Shown: piece by piece, positions 23,040 to 32,496 of the stretch
Layout: every line of letters starts with the position of its first letter
Position numbering within the stretch: the stretch's first letter is position 1
DNA from: Caldithrix sp.
GTDB lineage: Bacteria > Calditrichota > Calditrichia > Calditrichales > Calditrichaceae
Assembly: GCA_020720405.1 (NCBI GenBank)
Contig: DYOS01000006.1
Location: forward strand, 14,794-57,369
Length of the DNA: 42,576 nucleotides
Reading direction: 5' to 3'
Notes under the pieces: model-generated
What the model was told of the DNA's origin: nothing
Seen by the model: only the letters and a program-made list of their open reading frames with translations
The model's database searches: none
Position numbers and translations under genes: made by a program

Positions 23040-24269
23040 TTATCTGAACAAATTTTCAAAGATATTTTTTACCCGGTCCAGCCAATTCTGGATATTGCCG
23101 GTATCCTGGCTCAGGTTGGTTGCGCCATGCTTCAGGGCATAATAAATCAACCCGACACCGGTCGCATAAATCGGACTTTCCACAGCTTTGGAGACCCCGC
23201 CCGAAACCTTTGGTTTGCCGATTTTGACCGGCAGGCCAAGAATTTTTTCGGCCAGTATATCTGCACCTTCGAGCAGAGAGGCACCACCGGTTAAAACAAC
23301 ACCGGCACCCATCGAATCGAGCACCCCTGATTTTTCCATAGACTGCATAGCCAGGGTAAATATTTCTTCCATGCGTGGTTCAATCACCCCGCAAACCACA
23401 CTGCGGGCAATTTCGCGCGCCGCCCGGCCGCCAACACCGGGTACGGAAATCAGGACATCCTCCCTTAATAGTTTATGCATAGCGATACCGTGTTTTTTCT
23501 TTATTTCTTCGGCCTGTTCCATGGTGGTCCGCAAACCATGCGACAGATCGGAGGTAACATGCTGCCCGCCCAGACCGATAACCGATGTATAGCGGATGCT
23601 GCCATCAAAAAACATGGCAATGTCCGTTGTTCCACCACCGATATCGATCAGACTGATACCCATATCGAGTTCATCCGGGTGCAGTACAGAAAGACTTGAA
23701 GCATAGGGTTCAAGCACCAGGTCGGCCACCTCGTACCCGGCCTGATGAATACAGTTGATAATATTCTGGGCGCTGGCAATGGCCGCCGTAACGATGTGCA
23801 TTTCTGCTTCGAGGCGGGTTCCGGCCATACCCACCGGATAGCGAATGCCATCCTGGTCGTCAACAATATATTCCTGGGGCAGGCAATGCAGAATTTCGCG
23901 ATCCATGGGTAATGCTATGGCCCGGGCTGCACTGATCACCCGATCCACATCATCCTGCGTGATGATCCGGTCTTTGCTGCCGACGGCAATAACACCTTTA
24001 CTGTTCATGGAGCGGATATGGTCACCGGCAATACCGGTGTAAACCGTAGTTACTTTCTGCCCGGACATCATTTCCGCTTCGCTGATGGCCTGACGGATAG
24101 AATCCACCGTTTCCTGTATATTGATAACCACGCCGCGTCTTAATCCTTTGGACGGATGTGTGCCAAGACCAATAATACTTACTTTACCGTACTCATCAGT
24201 ACGGCCGACCACGGCCGCAATTTTGGTTGTGCCGATGTCGATACCGACAATAATTTCATCTGGTGCCAT
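23040..24269 (-). CDS. ftsA: Cell division protein FtsA
   Basis: 409 residues. It is an actin-like ATPase that tethers FtsZ to the membrane. ATP-binding motifs GIDIGTTKIAAVVG, SLIDIGGGTTDIAMF and GAGVVLTGGASLL are visible, along with the SHS2 (1C) subdomain region (STVYTGIAGDHIRSMNSKGV-like, about 75-100). The extreme C-terminus WLDRVKNIFENLFR has the pattern of the amphipathic membrane-targeting helix. It sits 14 bp upstream of ftsZ and 15 bp downstream of ftsQ. Confidence 0.97.
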   Translation of the reverse strand: MAPDEIIVGIDIGTTKIAAVVGRTDEYGKVSIIGLGTHPSKGLRRGVVINIQETVDSIRQAISEAEMMSGQKVTTVYTGIAGDHIRSMNSKGVIAVGSKDRIITQDDVDRVISAARAIALPMDREILHCLPQEYIVDDQDGIRYPVGMAGTRLEAEMHIVTAAIASAQNIINCIHQAGYEVADLVLEPYASSLSVLHPDELDMGISLIDIGGGTTDIAMFFDGSIRYTSVIGLGGQHVTSDLSHGLRTTMEQAEEIKKKHGIAMHKLLREDVLISVPGVGGRAAREIARSVVCGVIEPRMEEIFTLAMQSMEKSGVLDSMGAGVVLTGGASLLEGADILAEKILGLPVKIGKPKVSGGVSKAVESPIYATGVGLIYYALKHGATNLSQDTGNIQNWLDRVKNIFENLFR

Positions 24270-24284
24270 ACATTTCTTCCATGT

Positions 24285-25064
24285 TTATCCGCGCTGATGT
24301 CTGACGATCAGCTGGTTTTTAAATCTTAAATCTATATAATCAATTTTATTCAACCCGGTCCAATCCAGGTAATTAATCGAATAATCCGAAAACAGCACAC
24401 ACTGCCCGGCTAAGTCTTCATAATTCAGGCGGGCTACGGCGCGGCCCTTTTTCAGATGTAGCTGAACAAAATGAGGACTGCTGAAATCGATACCGGAAAT
24501 GAGCTGCCGGGCCGGACTTTCAGTGGCTGACAACATTTCCAGTATGGCCAGAGCAGTCTTTATTTTTGGCGAGGTGGCCACTTTGCCCCGACGCCCGATA
24601 TTTTTACCAATACCGCTGATCAATGGTAAATCCCAGCGCAGATTACTGGCTGGTATGGGCAGAATCACACCGTCTTCATCAATCAGGTTCAGACCGTGAC
24701 CCATGACGAAGGCCACCGGGCGACGTTCCTCAACCGAAATGCGCAAGGTGGACGGTAATGTCCGTACAGCAAAAGCATTTTTAACATAGGGCGATGTCCG
24801 GAGGCGCCGGGCTAAATCATCGGCGCGTACGGTTAATAATTGTTCACCGGCTTTAACACCGATTAGTTGCAGCACTTCAGCGCGGGATAAAATGTGATTG
24901 CCCTGAATCTGAATATTAACCAGGCGGAACGTGGTCAGCCGGCTCTGCAATTTCGCCTCCAGCGAATGATAAACATACATTCCGGCAATCAGCAAAAGGA
25001 TCAGACCGGCATAGTATAGACCGGTTTTAAAACCCTGTCCGGTGGGCTGATTCACATTTTTCAC
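24285..25064 (-). CDS. ftsQ: Cell division protein FtsQ
   Basis: 259 residues: a short cytoplasmic tail, one membrane segment (about 14-30), a POTRA domain (VNIQIQGNHILSRAEVLQLIGV through VEERRPVAFVM) and an FtsQ beta domain. In the divisome it forms a periplasmic complex with FtsL/FtsB. The start is GTG 25064, overlapping the murC stop as GTGA, a strong sign of translational coupling. In many genomes ddl and murB lie between murC and ftsQ; here the genes are directly fused in order. Confidence 0.9.
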   Translation of the reverse strand: MKNVNQPTGQGFKTGLYYAGLILLLIAGMYVYHSLEAKLQSRLTTFRLVNIQIQGNHILSRAEVLQLIGVKAGEQLLTVRADDLARRLRTSPYVKNAFAVRTLPSTLRISVEERRPVAFVMGHGLNLIDEDGVILPIPASNLRWDLPLISGIGKNIGRRGKVATSPKIKTALAILEMLSATESPARQLISGIDFSSPHFVQLHLKKGRAVARLNYEDLAGQCVLFSDYSINYLDWTGLNKIDYIDLRFKNQLIVRHQRG

Positions 25065-26440
25065 TTTGTTTCCTCTGCAGCCAGTTTTCTGGAAATTTGC
25101 CAGACATCACCGGCGCCCATGGTCAACAACAAGCCGTCCTCTGACCGGCTTCGGGCTATCGCCTCCGCATCGGTAAGACTTTTGGCCAGATAGGTATGGT
25201 TGTGACCTTTAGCCTGCAGCACGTCTGCAATAAGGGCGCTGGTTACACCCGGCAGCGGCTTTTCCCTGGCCGGGTAAACAGGACAAAGTATTACAACATC
25301 CGCGGCGGCCAGGGCTTCAGCGAATTCAGCAAAAAAATCTGCCGTACGCGAGAACAGATGCGGTTGAAAAATAACAGTGATCCGACCTGCAGTCATGGTT
25401 CGGGCAGCCTGCAGGGTGGCCGCAACTTCGGTTGGATGATGGGCATAATCATCAAATACCATACAATTTTTAAAGGTACCTATTTTTTCCAGGCGTCTTT
25501 CCACCCCGCTGAAAGTAGCCAGCGCTTCGGCAATTATTGGCTCACCCAGCCCGGCCTGCAGACTGACGGCAATCGCTGCCAGACAGTTATACAAATTGTG
25601 TTTTCCATATAAAGAAACACTGAACTGCCCAGCTTCACGCCCCCGGATCAACAAATCAAAAGTCTGGAAACCATCGCCAGTCCGGGCATTTACCGCCCGG
25701 ACATCGGCGGCCGGACTAAGACCGAAACTTATTTTATCCTGCACCAGAGTTGAAGCCATATCCATAACCCGCGGGTCATCGGCATTGAGCACCAGCAGGC
25801 CGTCAAAGCGGGTCTGGCTCATAAAACTGCGGAACGTCTGCTGGACATCGTCGATATCGCGGTAGATGTCGAGATGATCCGCTTCGATATTGTTAACCAC
25901 CGTAATGTCCGGTTGTAAGGTTAAAAATGAGCGGTCGTATTCATCCGCCTCGGCAATCAGCCAGGAGCCGGAACCAAGGTAGGCATTGGTTTGCAGGTCT
26001 TTTAAACGTCCGCCGATAACAACCGTCGGGTCCAGACCGGCCCGCATAAAAATGTGGCTGATCAGCGAGGTGGTTGTTGTTTTGCCATGAGTTCCGGAAA
26101 CGGCAATACCGTTTCTGCGGTTGAAAAACCAGCCCAAAAGCTCAGCCCGGCGCACTTCGGGAATACTTTTTGCCCTGGCTGCCCTGCGCTCCGGGTTGTC
26201 TTCCGGAACTGCCGAACTATAAATAACAAAACTGCAATCCGCCGGAACATTTTCCGCCCGGTGTCCTTCAGAAATGACCGCACCCCGGCCTTTTAGCCAG
26301 GTCGTTAATTCGCTCATACTGCGATCCGAACCGCTGACCAAATAACCTTCGCGCAGCAGAATTTCAGCCAGACCGCTCATGCCAATCCCGCCGATGCCAA
26401 TAAAATGAAAATGTTTTTTCTGAGAAAAGCGGCCGATCAT
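25061..26440 (-). CDS. murC: UDP-N-acetylmuramate-L-alanine ligase
   Basis: 459 residues. It adds L-Ala to UDP-MurNAc. The N-terminal Rossmann motif is FIGIGGIGMSGLAEILL. The ATP P-loop GTHGKTTTTS lies near residue 110. The central-domain VVNNIEADHLDIY and the C-terminal VFDDYAHHPTEVAATL, diagnostic for MurC, are present. Its start overlaps the murG stop by 4 bp (ATGA) and its stop overlaps ftsQ. Confidence 0.97.
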   Translation of the reverse strand: MIGRFSQKKHFHFIGIGGIGMSGLAEILLREGYLVSGSDRSMSELTTWLKGRGAVISEGHRAENVPADCSFVIYSSAVPEDNPERRAARAKSIPEVRRAELLGWFFNRRNGIAVSGTHGKTTTTSLISHIFMRAGLDPTVVIGGRLKDLQTNAYLGSGSWLIAEADEYDRSFLTLQPDITVVNNIEADHLDIYRDIDDVQQTFRSFMSQTRFDGLLVLNADDPRVMDMASTLVQDKISFGLSPAADVRAVNARTGDGFQTFDLLIRGREAGQFSVSLYGKHNLYNCLAAIAVSLQAGLGEPIIAEALATFSGVERRLEKIGTFKNCMVFDDYAHHPTEVAATLQAARTMTAGRITVIFQPHLFSRTADFFAEFAEALAAADVVILCPVYPAREKPLPGVTSALIADVLQAKGHNHTYLAKSLTDAEAIARSRSEDGLLLTMGAGDVWQISRKLAAEETK

Positions 26441-27543
26441 ATTCTGCTTTCCATTATTTCATCAAGGGTTTCCATAATTCTTTCCATCGTGTCCGGCACA
26501 TCCAGCGCCGCCATTGCTGCGGCCATGCTTTTTCTTCTGTCCGGATTCTCAATAAGCAGACCAAGAGCTGCGCTGACATTATCAAACACACCGTCATTAT
26601 CACGAATAACCAGGGCTGCCTTCTGCTCAGCCAGATTTTTGGCATTTTTAAACTGGTGATTATCCGCGGCAAACGGATACGGTATCAGGATAGCCGGCAG
26701 GCCGGCAGCAATCAATTCGGAAATGGTCATCGCCCCGGAGCGGCACATGGCCAGATCGGCCACAGCATAAGCCTGATTCATCCTGGAAATAAACGGCACC
26801 ACATGGATGCGTTCGTCAGCGGCAAAGCGCTGTTTGTAAAATTCGGCATCCTTAAATCCGGTTTGCCATAATAACTGGATATCTTCGGGCAGGTAATTTT
26901 CTTCAATCAGCCGGGCTGTGGTTTTATTGATACTTTGTGCGCCCTGACTGCCGCCGAAAACAAGCAGTATAAAGCGATTCGGTTTTAAACCGAAAGCCGT
27001 GCATATTTCCGGTTTTAGTTCCGGCTGAACCTTAACCCTGTTGATCGGGTTTCCGGTGCGCAGCACTTTGGCCTGATGCGGTAAATAGCGGCGGATTTCG
27101 CTGAAAGCGGCAAAAACCACTTTGGCTTTTCCGGCCAGCAGTCTGGTGGTCAACCCCGGATAACTGTTCTGTTCCTGAATCACGGTTGGTATGCCCATGC
27201 GCTGGGCGGCCCATAAAACCGGCCCCATAACAAAACCTCCGGTACCGATAACCAGATCGGGTTTAAAACTTTTTAAAACCTGCCGGCCCTGCTCCAGACT
27301 GAGCATCAGGTTCCAGATCGTTTTCAAGTTTTTTAGTGTATAGCGGCGGTCAAAACCCTGCACCGGCAGATAGTCTATTTCAAAACCGTGATCCGGAACC
27401 AGCCGCGCTTCCATGCCGCGCCTGGTGCCCAGAAAAAGAATCTCAGCCGACCAGCGGCGGCGTAATTCTTCGGCAATATTAAGCGCCGGATAAACATGAC
27501 CGCCGGTACCACCACCGGCGATAATTACTCTTCGTTCTTTCAT
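26437..27543 (-). CDS. murG: UDP-GlcNAc:undecaprenyl-PP-MurNAc-pentapeptide GlcNAc transferase
   Basis: 368 residues of the GT28 glycosyltransferase fold that makes lipid II from lipid I at the inner face of the membrane. Conserved loops are AGGGTGGHVYPAL at the N-terminus, PDLVIGTGGFVMGP, TVIQEQNSYPGLT, VFGGSQGAQSIN and CRSGAMTISELIAAGLPAIL with PYPFAADNHQ. It lies 4 bp after ftsW and overlaps murC by 4 bp. Confidence 0.97.
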   Translation of the reverse strand: MKERRVIIAGGGTGGHVYPALNIAEELRRRWSAEILFLGTRRGMEARLVPDHGFEIDYLPVQGFDRRYTLKNLKTIWNLMLSLEQGRQVLKSFKPDLVIGTGGFVMGPVLWAAQRMGIPTVIQEQNSYPGLTTRLLAGKAKVVFAAFSEIRRYLPHQAKVLRTGNPINRVKVQPELKPEICTAFGLKPNRFILLVFGGSQGAQSINKTTARLIEENYLPEDIQLLWQTGFKDAEFYKQRFAADERIHVVPFISRMNQAYAVADLAMCRSGAMTISELIAAGLPAILIPYPFAADNHQFKNAKNLAEQKAALVIRDNDGVFDNVSAALGLLIENPDRRKSMAAAMAALDVPDTMERIMETLDEIMESRI

Positions 27544-27547
27544 AATT

Positions 27548-28705
27548 TCACCATTTTATGCCCGGTGCCTCTTGCCTTCCGGGTGCCGTCCAATTTGCTG
27601 CCGGTGCTGTAGACCCGGTCTGGCTGGAAATATTGAGCAATAAACCGGTGGCAAGACCCAGAAAAACCATATTGGTACCGCCGTAGCTGATAAACGGCAT
27701 GGGCAGACCGGTGGTCGGCAGCAGCATAGTTACCACGCCGGCATTAACCAGAGCATATAAAACAATGTTCAGTGTTAAGCCAAGGGCCAGAAATTTACCA
27801 AAAGCATCCGGAATACGGTGCACAACGCGCAGACCACGGATCAGGATGATCATAAAAAGAATCAGGATCAGGCTGACGCCGATAAAACCAAATTCTTCCC
27901 CGGTAATGGAAAAAATAAAATCGGTATGTGAATCCGGCAGGAACATGAATTTCTGCCGGCTCTGCCCAAGTCCCTGCCCGAATAATCCGCCCCGCCCGAA
28001 ACCAATCAGCGACTGACGAATCTGGTAATCAGCGGGCAGAACTTTAGTTATATTACCCATCCAACCGGTAACCCGGCTGACCTGGTAGGGATTGATAATC
28101 ATAACCGCAATAACCAGCGGAACCACGGCCAGCACGATGATGAACAGATGATGAAGACGGGCTTTGCTGGTAAAAAGCATTGTGCCGCAGATGATAAGTA
28201 TCATTAAGGCTGTACTCAGGTTTGGCTGCAGTAAAATAAGAACAACCGGTACGGCCGAAAATGCCAGCAATGGTATGAAACCTTCCTGGAAATTGGTAAT
28301 CACATCACTTTTCACCGAAAGAAAATGAGCGTAGTACACAATCATCGCCAATTTGGCCATTTCCGAGGGCTGAAAATGGATCGGCCCAAGCACATACCAG
28401 CGGGTCGCCCCGTTTATCGGCCGGGCAATAATCTCCAAACCGATCAGCAAAATAATGGAGACGATCAGGGCGGTTACTGCAATACGACCTTTGAGCAGAT
28501 TTTTGTAATCATATTTTTTGGCCACCGCAATCATAATGCTCAAAGAAATTCCGGCCCAGACAAGCTGTTTAAGGAACATGGCCGCTACCGATTTATGATT
28601 GGCAGCGGAACGCATGGCGCTGGCACTAAACACCATCAGCGTGCCAACCATCATAAGCAGAATAATGGGAATGATAAGCCCGATATCTATTTTGCGTTCG
28701 TTCAT
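27548..28705 (-). CDS. ftsW: Cell division SEDS protein FtsW
   Basis: 385 residues with about ten membrane segments. It is the septal lipid II polymerase paired with FtsI. Characteristic stretches are GLIIPIILLMMVGTLMVFSAS, GATRWYVLGPIHFQPSEMAK, LQPNLSTALMIL, QIRQSLIGFGRGGLFGQGLG, LPDSHTDFIFSITGEEFG and LPTTGLPMPFISYGGTNM. It is distinguished from RodA by its place in the dcw order between murD and murG. Gaps to neighbours are 2-4 bp. Confidence 0.96.
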   Translation of the reverse strand: MNERKIDIGLIIPIILLMMVGTLMVFSASAMRSAANHKSVAAMFLKQLVWAGISLSIMIAVAKKYDYKNLLKGRIAVTALIVSIILLIGLEIIARPINGATRWYVLGPIHFQPSEMAKLAMIVYYAHFLSVKSDVITNFQEGFIPLLAFSAVPVVLILLQPNLSTALMILIICGTMLFTSKARLHHLFIIVLAVVPLVIAVMIINPYQVSRVTGWMGNITKVLPADYQIRQSLIGFGRGGLFGQGLGQSRQKFMFLPDSHTDFIFSITGEEFGFIGVSLILILFMIILIRGLRVVHRIPDAFGKFLALGLTLNIVLYALVNAGVVTMLLPTTGLPMPFISYGGTNMVFLGLATGLLLNISSQTGSTAPAANWTAPGRQEAPGIKW

Positions 28706-28707
28706 GT

Positions 28708-30036
28708 TTACAAATTCTCCACAATTTTTTTGAACTGACGGCCGCGGTCTTCATAATCCTGAAACATATCAAAACTGGCGCAGGCCGGTGAGAGCAGAAC
28801 GGTATCGCCCTTTGCGGCAACTTCCGCGGCCCGGTTTACCGCTTCCGGAAGGGAACCGGCTTTTGATAATTTAACCTTATCCTGCCAGGCGGCAGCGATC
28901 TTTTCCGTGGCTGAGCCTATCAGAACAAGGTGTTTAACCTGTTTCCCGACCAGATCACCCAGCCTGAAAAAATCACTGCCCTTATCCTTGCCGCCGGCAA
29001 TCAGCACCACCGGTTTATCAAAACTTTTTAAGGCAACTTCCAGCGATTCAAGGGTTGTGGCTTTGGAATCATTTACAAAACGGACCCCGTTTTTCTCGGC
29101 GACAAATTCAAGGCGGTGTTCAACCCCTTCAAATTCACGCAAAACCAGGGTGATATTAGCCTGGGGCACACCGGCATAATTGGCGGCCAGGGCAGCGGCC
29201 AGAGCGTTGTTGTAATTATGCTCGCCGCGCAGTTTCATATCCGCCCGGTCAATTATTTTTTTACCGTGGATATATAGGGCGGTTTCGTCAAAATAGGCTG
29301 CTTTCATCGAGCGGCCGCGTTTGCCGAAGGCCATTTTGCGGCAGTGCAGAGCCGCCGCCCGGGTTGACAGAAGCGGGTCATCGGCGTTAAAAATAAACCT
29401 GTCTTCTTCGTTCAGATTTTTCGTAACCCGCCATTTGGCCGTGATATAATCTTCGTAAGAATCGTAACGGTCGAGGTGGTTCGGTGCGAAATTCAAAACC
29501 ACCGCCGCCTGCGGATGAAAATCGCGGATCGTTTCCAACTGAAAACTGGACACCTCAATGGCCAGCCATTCACCATCGTGAACGGTGTCGGCCAGGTCCG
29601 AGAAGGGCTGACCGATATTACCAGCGGCGCGCAAACCGGGGTAAACCGTTTCCAGCATGTGGCCAATCAGTGTAGCGGTTGTCGTTTTGCCGTTTGACCC
29701 GGTTACAGCAATAATATTAGCCGGACAAAACTGCCAGGCCACTTCAATTTCGGAGAGCACCGGAATCCCGGCCTGATAGAACTGCTGTACAATGGCCGAG
29801 CGCACCGGAATACCCGGACTCAGGATCATCAGCCCGGTTTTTAAAGCCCGGCTGCTATGTCCGCCAAACTCGGACTCAATCCCCGCCTCTTCCAGAGCGG
29901 CCAAAACTTCCGGCCGGGCCGGGGCCTGATCGCTGACAAAAACCCGGACTCCATGTCGCCGCAGCAAATGGGCTGCGGCCAGTCCGCTGCGGGCTGCACC
30001 AAGAATGGTCACATTTGTATAATCAAAATTCTTCAT
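28708..30036 (-). CDS. murD: UDP-N-acetylmuramoylalanine-D-glutamate ligase
   Basis: 442 residues. It adds D-Glu to UDP-MurNAc-L-Ala. It has the N-terminal VTILGAARSGLAAAHLL, the P-loop VTGSNGKTTTATL, NFAPNHLDRYDSYEDYITAK and the C-terminal FVNDSKATTLESLEVALK with VLIAGGKDKGSDF, the usual MurD signature. ATG 30036 is selected because it gives the family N-terminus and lies 5 bp after the mraY stop. The open frame extends 21 codons further into mraY without conservation. Confidence 0.96.
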   Translation of the reverse strand: MKNFDYTNVTILGAARSGLAAAHLLRRHGVRVFVSDQAPARPEVLAALEEAGIESEFGGHSSRALKTGLMILSPGIPVRSAIVQQFYQAGIPVLSEIEVAWQFCPANIIAVTGSNGKTTTATLIGHMLETVYPGLRAAGNIGQPFSDLADTVHDGEWLAIEVSSFQLETIRDFHPQAAVVLNFAPNHLDRYDSYEDYITAKWRVTKNLNEEDRFIFNADDPLLSTRAAALHCRKMAFGKRGRSMKAAYFDETALYIHGKKIIDRADMKLRGEHNYNNALAAALAANYAGVPQANITLVLREFEGVEHRLEFVAEKNGVRFVNDSKATTLESLEVALKSFDKPVVLIAGGKDKGSDFFRLGDLVGKQVKHLVLIGSATEKIAAAWQDKVKLSKAGSLPEAVNRAAEVAAKGDTVLLSPACASFDMFQDYEDRGRQFKKIVENL

Positions 30037-30041
30037 AATTA

Positions 30042-31145
30042 TTACTGCGTTTTGAATGTGCTTAAACTGAGCAGTGCCAATAGAATACCGATAATCCAAA
30101 AACGGACCACCACTTTGGTTTCAGGCCAGCCTTTCAGTTCAAAATGATGATGGAAAGGTGCCATGCGGAAGACCCGCCGGCCTTCACCATAGCGTTTTTT
30201 AGTGTACTTAAACCAGGTCGTCTGAATGATTACCGAAACCACTTCGGCAATAAAAATTCCACCGATCAGCAACAACAGGAATTCTTTTTTGAGCAGAATT
30301 GCTGCTGTGCCAAGGGCGCTGCCCAAAGCGAGTGAACCGGTATCACCCATAAAAACTTCCGCCGGGTACGAATTGTACCAGAGAAAACCGATTGAAGCGC
30401 CAAAAAGGGCCAGGCAGAACACCGTGATTTCCTGGCTGCCTGGCAGGTAAATAATATTCAGGTAATCGCTCATGTTAACATTGCTGCTGACATAGGCAAT
30501 AGCTCCAAAAGCCATAAAAGCGACCGCCGAAAGCCCCGCCGCCAAACCATCCAGCCCGTCGGTCAGATTGACCGCATTCGAGGCGCCGGTCAGAACAAAG
30601 ATGACCAGCGGTATATAAAAAACCTGAAAATCTATCTCCAGGTTTTTGAAAAACGGTACACTTGTGTTTGAGTGCAGCCCGGTGAAAACAGGGTGGAAGT
30701 AGATAACCGAGGCAATCAGCGCCCCAACGGAAATTTGCCCGATCAGCTTGTACCGGCCGATCAGACCTTTTTTCATTTTCTGCACGGCTTTCAGATAATC
30801 ATCCACAAAACCAACCAAGCCCATGGTCAGGGTGGCAAAGAAGATCAGCAGCAGGTACATATTGGTCAGGTTTCCCCAGAGCAGGGTAGCCACCACCACC
30901 GAAAGAAGAATGATCAGCCCGCCCATGGTCGGTGTGCCTTTTTTGGAAAGATGACTCTGCGGCCCCTCGATCCGTATTTCCTCGCCGATCTGGTAGCGGC
31001 GCAGCAAACGGATGATCATCGGTCCGAAAAACATGGCGATGAACAGAGCGGTAATCGCACCCAGTGAAGCCCGGACCGTAATATAGCGGAAGACATTAAA
31101 GCCGAAGAAGTAATCCTTGAATTCGTACAGAAAATCAGCCAGCAT
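30042..31145 (-). CDS. mraY: Phospho-N-acetylmuramoyl-pentapeptide transferase
   Basis: 367 residues, about ten membrane segments. It transfers phospho-MurNAc-pentapeptide to undecaprenyl phosphate, forming lipid I. Key patterns are KKGTPTMGGLIIL, GFVDDYLKAVQK with the catalytic DD, NAVNLTDGLDGLAAG, FMGDTGSLALG and the C-terminal MAPFHHHFELKGWPETKVVVRFWI, which carries the HHH motif. The start overlaps the end of murF by 11 bp. Confidence 0.97.
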   Translation of the reverse strand: MLADFLYEFKDYFFGFNVFRYITVRASLGAITALFIAMFFGPMIIRLLRRYQIGEEIRIEGPQSHLSKKGTPTMGGLIILLSVVVATLLWGNLTNMYLLLIFFATLTMGLVGFVDDYLKAVQKMKKGLIGRYKLIGQISVGALIASVIYFHPVFTGLHSNTSVPFFKNLEIDFQVFYIPLVIFVLTGASNAVNLTDGLDGLAAGLSAVAFMAFGAIAYVSSNVNMSDYLNIIYLPGSQEITVFCLALFGASIGFLWYNSYPAEVFMGDTGSLALGSALGTAAILLKKEFLLLLIGGIFIAEVVSVIIQTTWFKYTKKRYGEGRRVFRMAPFHHHFELKGWPETKVVVRFWIIGILLALLSLSTFKTQ

Positions 31146-32496
31146 ATTTTATTTGCTCTATAATTTTTTCCATTTGTAAACCCCGTGAACCTTTAACCAA
31201 AATCAGGTCACCGGGATGAAGCCGTTCATTCAGATAAGCGGCCAATGTCTCATGGCTGGCAAACCAGGTAAGGCCCCCGGGCTGAGCCGGCCCTTCATCC
31301 AGACACGATTTAAAAATTGAGCCGCGTAGTAAAATTTCGGTTCGACCATTAACAGCATTTGCCAGCAATTTGCGGTGCGCCTCTTGTGCTGTGGCACCCA
31401 ATTCCAGCATATCCCCTAAAAGCAGCCAGGTTTTACCGGGGTGACTGACCGATTTGGCCAGGTCGATGGCGGCCTGCATCGAAGCCGGGTTGGCATTGTA
31501 GCTGTCGTTCAGCACGAGTACGCCATTGATTTCTTTCAACTGTGAGCGTTGTTTGGGTGCGCAGAAAGTTTCCAGACCGTCGGCAATCTGATTCAGGGTC
31601 AGCCCCATATTTATGGCCACTGCCGCGGCGGCCAGAGCATTTCCGGCATTATGCCGCCCCGGAACCTGCAGCCGGATCACCCGGCTGTTATTGATGGTTA
31701 ACGCTGCATTGCCGTGCTCATCCAGTCCGCTGATCTTTCCGGTGACGGCCGGCTGACCGTGAAAGCCGAAAGTAATCCGCTCAGGTCCTGTTTTCTGCCA
31801 GCCGGCGAGCCAGGGATCATCCACATTGATATAAACTTTCCCGGCCGGGGCCAGGGATTCAAAAAGCCTTGTCTTCTCACTGAAAACGCCCTGTTCGTTA
31901 CCAAAAAATTCGAGATGTGCCGGTCCGATATTGGTCACCAGGGCATGATCCGGTCGGACCATATCAGCCAAAACAGCAATTTCGCCGGGATGATTGGTAC
32001 CCAGTTCGATCACCGCCGCCCGGTCATCCCGGCCGGTTTCGAGCAGGCTGAGCGGGCAGCCGATATGATTATTCAGGTTGCCTTTGGTTTTATACACCGG
32101 GTAAAGCTGCCCCAGCAGATGAGCCAGCATTTCTTTGGTTGTGGTTTTACCATTTGACCCGGTCAGGGCAATCAGCGGTATTTTAAAAGTATCACGGTAC
32201 AATGCGGCCAATTCCTGAAGGGCGGCCAGTGAATTGCGGACAAAAAATAAATTCTGCCCGGGCCGGGCCGGGAAGCCTTTTTCAACCACGGCGAAGGCGG
32301 CACTATTCTGCAGGGCGTTGGCGACAAATTCGTGGCCGTCAAAATGCTCACCGCGCAGCGCCCAGAAAACCTGTCCGGCTCTGAGTGTGCGCGTATCCGT
32401 AGAAATGGAAAGAGGCGCCTGAGCAGCGGGAACGCTGATCAGCGCCGGTTCAGAACGGCTTAGTTTTCTAAAAAGAGCGTAATTCAGTTCAGGCAT
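31135..32496 (-). CDS. murF: UDP-MurNAc-tripeptide:D-Ala-D-Ala ligase
   Basis: 453 residues. It attaches the D-Ala-D-Ala dipeptide to the UDP-MurNAc-tripeptide. The N-terminal DTRTLRAGQVFWALRGEHFDGHEFV, the P-loop LTGSNGKTTTKEM, TNIGPAHLEFFG and LNDSYNANPASMQAAIDLA are the MurF landmarks. ATG 32496 is preferred; it overlaps the murE stop by 8 bp and has GAGG upstream. GTG 32511 is an alternative. The supplier of D-Ala-D-Ala (Ddl) is not in this window. Confidence 0.96.
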   Translation of the reverse strand: MPELNYALFRKLSRSEPALISVPAAQAPLSISTDTRTLRAGQVFWALRGEHFDGHEFVANALQNSAAFAVVEKGFPARPGQNLFFVRNSLAALQELAALYRDTFKIPLIALTGSNGKTTTKEMLAHLLGQLYPVYKTKGNLNNHIGCPLSLLETGRDDRAAVIELGTNHPGEIAVLADMVRPDHALVTNIGPAHLEFFGNEQGVFSEKTRLFESLAPAGKVYINVDDPWLAGWQKTGPERITFGFHGQPAVTGKISGLDEHGNAALTINNSRVIRLQVPGRHNAGNALAAAAVAINMGLTLNQIADGLETFCAPKQRSQLKEINGVLVLNDSYNANPASMQAAIDLAKSVSHPGKTWLLLGDMLELGATAQEAHRKLLANAVNGRTEILLRGSIFKSCLDEGPAQPGGLTWFASHETLAAYLNERLHPGDLILVKGSRGLQMEKIIEQIKYAG